DNA of 64,000 bases from Microbispora sp. ZYX-F-249 (GTDB lineage: Bacteria; Actinomycetota; Actinomycetes; Streptosporangiales; Streptosporangiaceae): NCBI RefSeq assembly GCF_039649665.1, contig NZ_JBDJAW010000039.1, forward strand, positions 1-64,000. The letters run 5' to 3'. The translations under genes and the position numbers were made by a program. The notes beneath the pieces were generated by a model. It made no database searches, was not told the origin of the DNA, and saw only the letters and a list, made by a program, of their open reading frames with translations. Position 1 is the stretch's first letter. The number at the start of each line of letters is the position of its first letter. Shown piece by piece: positions 17,177 through 24,885 of this stretch.

Positions 17177-17538
17177 TCACCCAGCAAGACGCAGGGCGGC
17201 GAAGCGCGATGTGCGGGTCGGGGCCAGCGGCGTTCCGGTGAACCAGGCGTCGAGCCTGCTGAGGTTCATCGCCGCGGCAATGAGTAGGTGCTGGAGATGG
17301 TCTCGGCGGTCCCGCGGTAGCGGGACCGCCGCAGGCCGAAGCCTTTGACGCCCTGGGCGATGGCGCCCTCGATGCCTTGCCGGTGGGCGTAGCGTTGCTG
17401 CCACTCGTCGGTGCTCTGCCTGACCCGCGCGCGTTGCAAGGCTTCGTGCTCTTTCCGTGGGCGCAGGGTGATGCGCCGGCCTTTCGCTCCGCGGGTGCGC
17501 AGGTGATCGTCGATGATCATGAACTGCTGGATCCACAC
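17177..17538 (-). pseudogene. IS1182-like transposase C-terminal fragment, frameshifted
   Basis: One minus-strand frame from 17538 reads RRITLRPRKEHEALQRARVR, EWQQRYAHRQGIEGAIAQGV, then FGLRRSRYRGTAET. A neighbouring frame then continues as HLQHLLIAAAMNLSRLDAWF and TGTPLAPTRTSRFAAL to a stop at 17177. Together these match the C terminus of IS1182-type transposases, with one frameshift near 17295. The N-terminal two thirds are absent. Confidence 0.78.
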
Positions 17539-17722
17539 GTGGCGCGACCTCGTTCTTGGGCAGCCGGAAGTCCTCGATGCGCGCCTCGTACCGGTCGCAC
17601 CAGTTGTCGATGCGTTCTACGGCTGAGCGACGGGGGCCGCGTTCACCGCGCGGGCGCCGCCGTCCTGCGTCCGGAAGATGAACACCGCTGGCTGTCTGCT
17701 ATCAGCGCCTCTCTGGGGCTGT

Positions 17723-19306
17723 TCAGGCGGAGGGCATCAGGTCGCGGCGGCGCAGGAACGCCAGACCCGCCGTGGTCAGGGTGATGGCTACTACGGTCAG
17801 CCCCAGCAGCGACGCAACCGGTGACGAGGCGCCGCTCAGCAACATCGCCGGCACGTGCACGAACGGCGAAAGGTCCAGAACGATCCCGGTGGCCAGTTTG
17901 AATTCCGCCAGCAGGTCCACGACCAGGAAGAGGCCGAGCGCGGTCCAGCTCACGGCCGCCGCCAGCCGTGGCAACAGGCCGAACATCAGCGTCGCGATCC
18001 CGGTCATGGTCCAGACCGCGGGCAGGTAGGCCAGCGTGGCCCCGGTGACGCGGGCCACGTCGCCGTCGAAGGTGAGCCCCGCCGCCGCGCCCAGCACGGT
18101 CAGCAGCAGCACCGGGCTCACGACGGCGAGTACCAGGTGGCTCAGCGCCCAGCGCAGCCGGCCGACGGGGGTGGACAACAGCAGTTCGGCCCGGCCCTCC
18201 GCCTCCTCTATACGGGCGCGCAGCGCCGACACCAGTGCCGCTCCCGCGACGAGCTGGCTGAGCACGTACATCACGAACGTGAAGAACACGTCCGAGAGCC
18301 GGGCCTCGGCGCCGCCGAGAGTCGCGGCCAGCTCCCGCAACTGCGGCGTGTCCAACTGGGTGTTCAGCCCGCGTGCCGCCACGCCGAGCAGGGCGCCCAG
18401 CGCTCCGAATCCGATCGCGAAGCCCGCGAGCGTGCTGCGGTGCAGGCGAGCGGCCAGGCTGAACGCGCCCGGCAGGGTTCCGCCGGCGGGTCCGGGGCGG
18501 GCGGGGATCAGGCCGCCGGCCACGTCACGCCGTGTGGACAGCGCGAACGCGACCGCCGTCAGGGTGGCGACGAACACCGCGATCAGCCCCAGCACCCACC
18601 ACTGGTCCCCGGCGTAGGGTCTGGTCAGCCGGACCCAGCCGAACGGCGACACCCAAGCCAGCCAGCCGACGTGACCCGCGTCGGCCAGCGAGCGCAGCGC
18701 GAACAGCAGGCCGCCGGCCGCGATCGCGATGCCGCGTGTCGTCCCGGAGAAGGCGGTGAGCTGCCCGGTGACGGCGGCCACGGCCGCGAACGCCCAGCCG
18801 CCCGCGGCCGTGGACAGCCCGAACAGCAGCGAGGAACCCGCGGGCAGGCCGCCCGCGACCAGGGCGGGCACCGACAGCAGGCCCAGGAGCAGGTTGGCGG
18901 CCAGCACGGCCGCGAGCGCGGCGGCCAGCGGCGCATGACGGCCGATGACACCCGAGGCCAGCAGCTCGCGTCGGCCGGTCTCCTCCTCGACCCGGGTGTG
19001 CCTGGTCACCAGCAGGATGCTGACGAGCCCGCCGATCAGCGCGAGGGAGGAGCCGAGCGTCCAGGCGGTCAGGCCGCCGACGCTCGCGTCGTAGATGGGG
19101 CCGCGCATCGCCAGCTGCGCCGGGTTGCCCGCCGAGGCGGCCGCGAAGGAGTCGCGGGCGGCCTGGTCGGCGTACAGGTCGGTGGTGGCGGAGGCGATGC
19201 TCGCCGGCAGCAGTGCGCTGATCACGATCCACACCGGCAGCAGCACGCGGTCCCTGCGCAGGATGAGCCGGATCAGTGTCCCTGTGCCGGTCATGGTGCC
19301 GGTCAT
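17723..19306 (-). CDS. ABC-2 type exporter membrane protein
   Basis: A 527-residue integral membrane protein with about a dozen hydrophobic segments arranged as two similar halves. A soluble loop near residues 260-290 (ARPGPAGGTLPGAFS) separates the halves. The RVEEETGRRELL and RIEEAEGRAELLLSTPVGRLRW segments occur once per half, as in large fused ABC-2 permeases annotated as polyketide or drug exporters. Its start overlaps the upstream ATPase stop by 4 bases. With that ATPase and a TetR regulator it should form an inducible efflux pump; the substrate is unknown. Confidence 0.88.
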   Translation of the reverse strand: MTGTMTGTGTLIRLILRRDRVLLPVWIVISALLPASIASATTDLYADQAARDSFAAASAGNPAQLAMRGPIYDASVGGLTAWTLGSSLALIGGLVSILLVTRHTRVEEETGRRELLASGVIGRHAPLAAALAAVLAANLLLGLLSVPALVAGGLPAGSSLLFGLSTAAGGWAFAAVAAVTGQLTAFSGTTRGIAIAAGGLLFALRSLADAGHVGWLAWVSPFGWVRLTRPYAGDQWWVLGLIAVFVATLTAVAFALSTRRDVAGGLIPARPGPAGGTLPGAFSLAARLHRSTLAGFAIGFGALGALLGVAARGLNTQLDTPQLRELAATLGGAEARLSDVFFTFVMYVLSQLVAGAALVSALRARIEEAEGRAELLLSTPVGRLRWALSHLVLAVVSPVLLLTVLGAAAGLTFDGDVARVTGATLAYLPAVWTMTGIATLMFGLLPRLAAAVSWTALGLFLVVDLLAEFKLATGIVLDLSPFVHVPAMLLSGASSPVASLLGLTVVAITLTTAGLAFLRRRDLMPSA

Positions 19307-20193
19307 CTGGCGGCTCCCTCGTAGTGGCGCAGGAACAGTTCCTCCAGCGTCGGCGGCTGCGTGGTCAAGGTGCGTACGCCCGCTCTGGCGAGCTCGGCGA
19401 GCACCGCGGTGAGCGCGTCACCGTCGACCTGACAGCGAAGCCGCGCGCCGTCCACGGTCAGATCGTGTACGCCGGGCAGGGTGGCCAGCCCGGGAGCGGG
19501 CCCGATCAGCTCGGCGGTCACCGACGTGCGGGTGAGGTGGCGCAGGTCGGCCAGGCTGCCGGACTCGACGGTATGGCCGGCGCGGATGATGCTGACGCGG
19601 TCGCACAGCGTCTCCACCTCCGACAGGATGTGGCTGGACAACAGCACGGTGCGGCCGTCGCGCTTCTCCCGCAGGACGCACTCGTTGAAGACCGCCTCCA
19701 TGAGCGGGTCCAGACCCGAGGTCGGCTCGTCCAGGATCAGCAGTTCGGCGTCGGAGGCGAACGCGGCCACCAGCGCCACCTTCTGCCGGTTGCCCTTGGA
19801 GTAGGTACGGCACTTCTTGCGCGGGTCGAGCTCGAAGCGCTCCAGCAGCTCGGCGCGCTGCCTGGGGTCCAGGCCGCCACGGGCCCTGCCCAGCAGGTCG
19901 ATGACCTCGCCGCCGGTCAGCGAGGGCCACAGGGTGACGTCGCCGGGCACGTAGGCGAGCCTTCGGTGCAGTTCGGTGGCGTCGCGCCAGGGGTCGCCGC
20001 CGAGTAACGCGACCTGGCCGCCGTCGGCGCGCATCTGGCCGAGCAGGATACGTATCGTGGTGGTCTTGCCGGCACCGTTGGGCCCGAGAAAGCCGTGCAC
20101 CTCGCCCGTCTTGACGGTGAGGTCGAGCCCGTCCAGGGCCTTGGCCCGGCCGAAGCTCTTGACCAGGCCGCCCACGTGCACTGCGGCGTTCAT
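19303..20193 (-). CDS. ABC transporter ATP-binding protein (DrrA-like)
   Basis: A 296-residue ATPase with Walker A GPNGAGKTTT (about residues 36-45), Q-loop region, YSKGNRQKVALVAAF signature (a G-N variant of the usual LSGGQ), Walker B LLILDEPTSGLDP and the H-loop SSHILSEVE. The C-terminal 80 residues form the regulatory domain common in DrrA-type exporters. Both ends overlap neighbours by 4 bases (the TetR stop and the permease start), so the three genes form one coupled operon. Confidence 0.94.
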   Translation of the reverse strand: MNAAVHVGGLVKSFGRAKALDGLDLTVKTGEVHGFLGPNGAGKTTTIRILLGQMRADGGQVALLGGDPWRDATELHRRLAYVPGDVTLWPSLTGGEVIDLLGRARGGLDPRQRAELLERFELDPRKKCRTYSKGNRQKVALVAAFASDAELLILDEPTSGLDPLMEAVFNECVLREKRDGRTVLLSSHILSEVETLCDRVSIIRAGHTVESGSLADLRHLTRTSVTAELIGPAPGLATLPGVHDLTVDGARLRCQVDGDALTAVLAELARAGVRTLTTQPPTLEELFLRHYEGAAR

Positions 20194-20816
20194 CGTTGTC
20201 CCTCGACCTTCTCGAGGCCCGTCCGCGCCTGGTCGAACAGCTCGCGGCCGAGGAATTCCGGTCTGATCAGATCGAGCTGGGCCTTGCCGACGCGTACTGC
20301 GCCTTGCGGGGCGTACAGGTCCGTGCCCAGCGCGCGGGAGACGTGCTCGTGCAGCACCGTGATGCCGAGCTTCATCGCGGTCAGCACGGTCGCGCGGGCG
20401 CGATGGTCGGCCTCCGAGCGGTCGTCGTCGGCGAGATGCTCCTCCGTCACGCTGACGAGTTCGTCGAACATGGCGGCGGCTGCGGGGGAACCGTCCACAA
20501 GCGCGCGGCCGAGGTATTTCATCAGGGGCGGCGCGGTTCGATGGACGTTCTCGATGAATTCGGGCTTGTCCAGGTTGTGGTCGGTGACACCTACGGTGAC
20601 CTGCTCGCGCAGGTAGCTGAGGACGTACTCGTCGCAAGCCTGTCTCAGCGCTTCCTTGGTGCCGAAGTGGTGCTGCACCAGGCCGGGCGAGACTTTTGCG
20701 GCCTCGGCGATCCCACGGATGGTGGTGGCCTTGACCCCCTGCTCGGCGAACAGCGCCATCGCAGCGTCGCGGATGCGGGCGCGCGTCGTCAGGTCCTCTT
20801 GAGAAATTGGTCGCAC
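20190..20816 (-). CDS. TetR-family regulator of the ABC-2 exporter
   Basis: A 208-residue TetR protein. The DNA-binding domain RARIRDAAMALFAEQGVKAT is followed by IRGIAEAAKVSPGLVQHHFG and TKEALRQACDEYV. GTG 20816 is preferred: TAGACT ends 7 bases upstream, giving a leaderless transcript, and the alternative TTG at 20834 would lie inside the promoter and the ATACA-AG-TGTAT palindrome. It overlaps the ATPase start by 4 bases. It probably represses the exporter until a toxic substrate binds its C-terminal domain. Confidence 0.85.
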   Translation of the reverse strand: MRPISQEDLTTRARIRDAAMALFAEQGVKATTIRGIAEAAKVSPGLVQHHFGTKEALRQACDEYVLSYLREQVTVGVTDHNLDKPEFIENVHRTAPPLMKYLGRALVDGSPAAAAMFDELVSVTEEHLADDDRSEADHRARATVLTAMKLGITVLHEHVSRALGTDLYAPQGAVRVGKAQLDLIRPEFLGRELFDQARTGLEKVEGQR

Positions 20817-20823
20817 GTCCAAG

Positions 20824-20853
20824 AGTCTATACAAGTGTATCGGCAGCCGTACA
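20824..20853 (-). promoter_or_regulatory. TetR/exporter promoter with overlapping palindrome
   Basis: On the minus strand TGTACG (20853-20848) and TAGACT (20829-20824) are 18 bases apart. ATACA-AG-TGTAT (20829-20840), a 5+5 inverted repeat, overlaps the promoter. This suits TetR autorepression. Confidence 0.5.
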
Positions 20854-20874
20854 GATGTTCAGCCAATCGGCCAC

Positions 20875-20892
20875 CGCAGGTCGCGACCTGCG
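20875..20892. promoter_or_regulatory. 18-bp perfect palindrome upstream of the exporter operon
   Basis: CGCAGGTCGCGACCTGCG is self-complementary over all 18 bases and lies just upstream of the predicted -35 box of the TetR/exporter operon. It may be a second TetR operator or the site of another regulator. The rest of 20893-21139 shows no gene. Confidence 0.55.
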
Positions 20893-21139
20893 ACCAACGC
20901 ATCTGAGGCACCTTGTTGGTGGGAGATGCCTCCGAATGAGGCGGGGGGGTCGCCGCTGTTCCATCCCGTTGGCCGGCCGCGCGACGCATGGAGCCGCTAC
21001 GCCGCGGGGGCAACACGGATGGTCACCACCCAGCCCCGCGGAGCCGACAACTCGCGACAGCTGAATGGGCGAGCCCGCCAGTACGGGTACGACACCGAAG
21101 AGGTTTCGGGATGACCTTCTTTATCTGGCGACTCGGCGG

Positions 21140-21708
21140 ATGGTGGAGGTCGGCACGGTGGATCCAATCACCGTGGAGCAGCTCGGCCGCACACACCCGC
21201 TCGCCCGCCATCCCGACGGCTGTCTCACCGACCTGGCCAACGCCCGGGCCTCCGTCCACACCCGGCGCGCCTACCGCGGCCACCTGATCGCCTTCGCCGC
21301 CCACCACGGCGAGGAGATCGGCGCACTGACCGCCGCGCCGATCCGGGCCTTCCCGGCCGAGCTCGCCGACCTGTCACCGGCCAGCCGCAAGCACAAGCGC
21401 GCCGCCGTCGCCTCCTTCGCCAAGGGGGCGGTCCGCCACGACCTTCTGGCCGCCAACCCAATGGACCGCATCGACACGGTCGAGGTACCGAAGAGCCTGC
21501 CCCGGCCCGGCCGCGGCCGCCGACGTCATCAAGGGTGCTGGCGGTGATCTGCTCGCGGCGGCCGCGTAACGACCTGCCGCTGGACCGGCTGCGGGATCGG
21601 GTGCTGTTCGGGACCGCCTACGTGTGCGGCGCCCGCGCCTCCGACGACAAGGTCGCCGACGCCGAGATCCGCGCCGCACGCCGACGCCGGGACCGGGCAA
21701 CGAGCTGA
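21140..21708 (+). pseudogene. Tyrosine recombinase/integrase, frameshifted N-terminal part
   Basis: The frame from about 21140 contains a SAM-like core-binding domain: LTDLANARASVHTRRAYRGH, LIAFAAHHGEEIGALTAAPI and KHKRAAVASFAKGAVRHDLL. After KSLPRPGRG the frame is lost near 21515 and resumes as VLAVICSRRPRNDLPLDRLR, then DRVLFGTAYVCGARASD, the start of the catalytic domain. It ends at 21708 before any of the R-H-R-Y catalytic residues beyond the first helix. It is a dead integrase and marks a former mobile element. Confidence 0.78.
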
Positions 21709-22110
21709 GGAAGCGCCGCAACCAGGAGCATCCTCAGCTCACTGCGATCAAGATCCTTCTCAGCGCCGACGGCTGTCCGCCGGTTCCTCGACCCCGGGAC
21801 CCGCGCCACCTTGACCTGGAGGAACGACAGCATGCAGTCGGGCACCATCTCGGCGGCGTGGCCGCGCTCGAACACGGTGTACGGCGTCTTGCCGGGCATG
21901 CGCAGGCGGCTGCGGACCTCCTGCTCACTGCAGCCGGGACAGCCGGGCGAGTCGTGCAGCATGTCCTCGCCATTGTCGGCGAGCACCAGGCCGACCTCTC
22001 CCTGGGCAATCTCGATGCGCGCCGCTGAGCAGCGCGGCCATGCGTGACAGCTCGTACTCCAGTGCCCGGCTGCGCCCGGCCCTGTCGCCGCTGAAGGTCT
22101 CGATCTGAGG
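21690..22110 (-). pseudogene. Unidentified conserved-looking protein, frameshifted
   Basis: Two minus-strand frames join near 22018. One gives DRAGRSRALEYELSRMAALL and the other RIEIAQGEVGLVLADNGEDM, LHDSPGCPGCSEQEVRSRLR and KTPYTVFERGHAAEMVPDCM. The composition is protein-like, with a CPGC pair, unlike the arginine/proline-rich shadow frames around it. I do not recognise the family. The 5' end is cut by the sigma-factor promoter region and the 3' end runs into the integrase remnant. Confidence 0.45.
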
Positions 22111-22193
22111 TGTCGTCGAATAGGGCCTGAAACGCTCGTCGCCGCCCGATCCAAGTAGAGGTGTAAGGGCGAACGACGAAGGGAGCGAGGCCA

Positions 22194-22739
22194 GTGCGCC
22201 TCAACGACGACCCCGCGGCCTTTGAGGCCTTCTATCGCCGCCACGTCGATGCCGTCATGAAATTCGTGGTCCGGCGGGTGAGCGACCCTCACCTCGCCGC
22301 CGACCTGACGGCGGACATCTTCCTGGCGGCCCTTGACTCGGCGCACACCTACGCGCCCGGCCGGGGTAGCGAGCTCGCTTGGCTTTACGGCATCGCACGC
22401 AACGTCGTTTCCGCCCAGCACCGCAAGGCGGCCGTCGAGGCGCGAGCGACCAGCCGCGTCGCCGGCCGCCGGCTGATGGACGACGACGATCTCACCAGGA
22501 TGGAGGAGCGGATCGACGCCGAGCGCCGGATGCGCAACGCCTTGAAGGCCATGCAGGGCCTTCCCGAAAGCGAACGCGCCGTGCTGGAGCTCGTCGCGAT
22601 CGATCAGCTCACCGTCACCGAGGCCGCCAAGGCTCTGGGCATCAGGCACGTGACCGCACGCGTCAGACTGCACCGCGCCCGGCGTGCCCTCGAGAACGTC
22701 GCCTCGCCATCGGCCGTGTACCAGGAAGGACGGATATGA
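22194..22739 (+). CDS. ECF-type RNA polymerase sigma factor
   Basis: A 181-residue sigma-70 family protein. Region 2 (residues 8-75) includes FEAFYRRHVDAVMKFVVRRV and a LAWLYGIARNVV core-binding motif. Region 4 (about 115-170) includes LPESERAVLELVAIDQLTVTEAAKALGI and ARVRLHRARRAL. The GTG at 22194 follows GGGAGCGAGG. Its stop overlaps the start of a membrane-anchored partner gene (ATGA), the usual layout for a sigma/anti-sigma pair. Targets are not evident from this window. Confidence 0.92.
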   Translation: MRLNDDPAAFEAFYRRHVDAVMKFVVRRVSDPHLAADLTADIFLAALDSAHTYAPGRGSELAWLYGIARNVVSAQHRKAAVEARATSRVAGRRLMDDDDLTRMEERIDAERRMRNALKAMQGLPESERAVLELVAIDQLTVTEAAKALGIRHVTARVRLHRARRALENVASPSAVYQEGRI

Positions 22740-23521
22740 CCAACTTCGAAGATCGCCTTCTGAGTGCACTCAAGGACGAGATCACGACGAGAAAGGCAGA
22801 AGGTCAAATGACAACTGTGACACCCGTACGACGCACCCGGCGCATCGTGGGCCTGTCCGCCGCGGTGGCGGGGGCCGCGGCGGCCGCCACGGCCGTGGTG
22901 ATGCTGACCGGCATGACTGGCAGCGCGGCGTACGCGGTCTCCAAGGGCTCGGACGGCACTGTCGACGTGCAGATCAACTCGTTCGTCGACCCCGACGGCC
23001 TGGAGGCCGAGTTGGCCGAGGCCGGGATCAAGTCGGTGGTGGACTACCTGCCCGCAGGCCAGACCTGCAAGCAGCCCCGGGGCGAGAACGGGGCCGCGGA
23101 CGGGAAGTTCGCCGCGGGCATCAGCAAGGCGGGTGACGGGATCGCCTTCAAGATCAAGGAGGGGGAGGTCCCCGAGGGGTCCACGCTGGTGCTGGCCGTC
23201 ACGAAGAGCGTGGACGGCGACTCCGCGCCGCCGTCCACGGTCTCTCTGCAGATCGTCAAGGGGACGGTCGCCCTCTGCGAGCCCACTTCCGCGCCCACGA
23301 TCCCGCCCGCTGACCACGAGACCGGCGGAACCACGGACAAGCAGGACAACGGTCCCACCCTCAACGAGGGCACGGAGGAGGGACAGGGCGTCACCAATTC
23401 CGCGCCCGCGACCCCGCCCCTTGACAACGAAACCGGCGGAACCACGGACAAGCAGGACAACGGTCCCACCCTCAACGAGGGCACGGAGGAGGGACAGGGC
23501 GTCACCAACAAGAACGACTGA
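22736..23521 (+). CDS. Membrane-anchored sigma partner, putative anti-sigma factor
   Basis: A 261-residue protein with a short cytoplasmic part (residues 1-35), one transmembrane segment (VGLSAAVAGAAAAATAVVML) and a long outer domain. I see no zinc-binding HxxxCxxC anti-sigma motif, so the anti-sigma role rests on gene order and topology. The C-terminal 75 residues consist of two copies of a 37-residue acidic, Gly/Thr-rich repeat (DxETGGTTDKQDNGPTLNEG, then TEEGQGVTN). Translation is coupled to the sigma factor by a 4-base overlap. Confidence 0.72.
   Translation: MTNFEDRLLSALKDEITTRKAEGQMTTVTPVRRTRRIVGLSAAVAGAAAAATAVVMLTGMTGSAAYAVSKGSDGTVDVQINSFVDPDGLEAELAEAGIKSVVDYLPAGQTCKQPRGENGAADGKFAAGISKAGDGIAFKIKEGEVPEGSTLVLAVTKSVDGDSAPPSTVSLQIVKGTVALCEPTSAPTIPPADHETGGTTDKQDNGPTLNEGTEEGQGVTNSAPATPPLDNETGGTTDKQDNGPTLNEGTEEGQGVTNKND
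23321..23508 (+). repeat. 77-bp identical direct repeat inside the sigma-partner gene
   Basis: Bases 23321-23397 and 23432-23508 are identical, with a 111-base period. The sequence between is a diverged copy of what precedes the first unit. The period is 37 codons, so the protein frame is preserved. Confidence 0.85.
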
Positions 23522-23615
23522 CCGCCCCATCCGAACGGCTCCTCACCCACAGGACCGTGACTCCTCACCGGTAGACCTCTGGTCCGGCGGTCTTCCGCCA
23601 AAAGAAAGCGGCCCG

Positions 23616-23651
23616 CCCGGCGGCCCCTCCCGAGCAGCGGGGGCCGCCGGG
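23616..23651 (+). terminator. Strong GC hairpin after the sigma operon
   Basis: CCCGGCGGCCCC (23616-23627) pairs perfectly with GGGGCCGCCGGG (23640-23651) around a 12-base loop, about 95 bases after the operon's last stop. Confidence 0.75.
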
Positions 23652-23806
23652 CCTTCCGTCGTCACGATACGTCATGGTTCCGTTACGGTCGCTTGAGGCC
23701 ACCCGGAGAAGACCAGGACGACACGGGAAATCCGTGCACGTGGTCGTGCCCGCGTAACCGTCTCACGCGTACGCGTGCGCACCATCGGAAAGGAACTCCT
23801 CAAAAA

Positions 23807-24289
23807 TCAGTCGCTGACCAGGGCCTGCGCCTCGGCCACGGGCAGGGCGTAAGAGGTGGACCGGCTGATCGGGGCCAACGGGCCTCCCGCTCCCCCAGAC
23901 CCCCGCCACGTCGCGCCCCACACGACCGTCACCGACACCCGGGAGGCGTCACGCGGCTGACCGGCCGACGACCGCTCATACAGATAGGCGCAGCCGCTTT
24001 CCTGCTCCTGCGGCGGGCGCCGCGCGTCGTACGGCGTGCCCGGGCCGTCACACACCACATCGGGAGGCCCGCTCCCGGCGAGACGACGAGCCGCCGCGGA
24101 GACGCCGTCACCTCGGCCCACACGTTTCCGACCTGCACCCGCTTGGACTTGACCGTCCACTGCCCTGCGCCGTCCAGCCAGAACCACTGCCGGATGCCGA
24201 TAAGCCCGGGGCGGCCGCGCGGCGGCGCGGTCCTCACCTGCGGCAGCGGCAGGACGAGCTCCTTCACGGCCTGCCCCACCAGCATCTGC
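23807..24289 (-). pseudogene. C-terminal fragment of a conserved actinobacterial secreted protein
   Basis: From the in-frame junction near 24290 the minus strand reads TPQMLVGQAVKELVLPLPQV, RTAPPRGRPGLIGIRQWFWL, then GQWTVKSKRVQVGNVWAEVT. After a frameshift near 24067 it continues as CDGPGTPYDARRPPQEQESG, CAYLYERSSAGQPRDASRVS and VTVVWGATWRG, with the stop at 23807. I recognise this pattern (WFWLD, SKRV, CDGPGTPY, YxRSSAGQP) from a common secreted or membrane-associated hypothetical family often mis-annotated as ATP/GTP-binding. The N-terminal half is missing. Confidence 0.65.
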
Positions 24290-24860
24290 GGGGTCACCTC
24301 CGCTCCGCCGCCCGGCCGCCGAACGCGATCAGCCCGGCGTACGCCGGGCCGCCGGCGCCCCGGGTCGACGAGCGTGCGGACCGTGGAGCGGATGCCGTCC
24401 GCGCCGACGAGCACCTCGGCGGTCGCCGCGCTCCCGTCGCCGAACCGCGCGGTCACCCCATCGCCGGTCTCCTCGACGCCGGTGAGCCTCCTGCCGCGCT
24501 CGACTCGCACGCCCTGCGCCGCCGCGTGGTCGTGCAGCAGGCGGTACAGCTCCGGGCGCCGCAGGACGTGGCCGGGCGGCAGACCCGGGACACCGTCGTA
24601 CGCGCCGAACTTCCTGCCCCGGCCGTCGCCGATGACCCTGATCGGCCGGCCGCTCGTCTCCACGGCGCCGGCGGCCCCGATGATCCGCAGCGCCTCCAGG
24701 CCGTTCGGCGCCACCTGCAGCCAGCCGCGGAGGCCGTCGGCAGGCGTCTCGTATGCCTCGTGGACCGTCGCCTCGATCCCCGCCCTGCGCAGTGCGAGCG
24801 CCGTGACCGGGCCGGCGATCCCGCCCCCGATGACCAGCGCCGCCCCCCACCACTGTCCGG
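24290..24860 (-). pseudogene. N-terminal half of a FAD-dependent monooxygenase
   Basis: The frame carries the FAD-binding motif ALVIGGGIAGPVTALALRRA, a GWLQVAPNGLEALR segment, VLRRPELYRLLHD and the second FAD motif LVGADGIRSTVRTLVDPG. It then shifts (the expected AYAGLIAFGGR lies in another frame) and fuses to an unrelated protein. No ATG, GTG or TTG is visible between the upstream in-frame TGA and the first FAD motif, so the start is also lost. The intact family hydroxylates aromatic compounds with NAD(P)H. Confidence 0.7.
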
Positions 24861-24885
24861 CGCGGGACGAGCAAGATCAACGGTT

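Noticed and set aside
8157..24860. Secondary-metabolite biosynthetic cluster, suggested by regulators, an exporter, oxidoreductases and SRPBCC/SnoaL proteins.
   Set aside because: No core synthase (polyketide, peptide, terpene or RiPP) is present; these are small separate regulon modules among mobile-element remnants.
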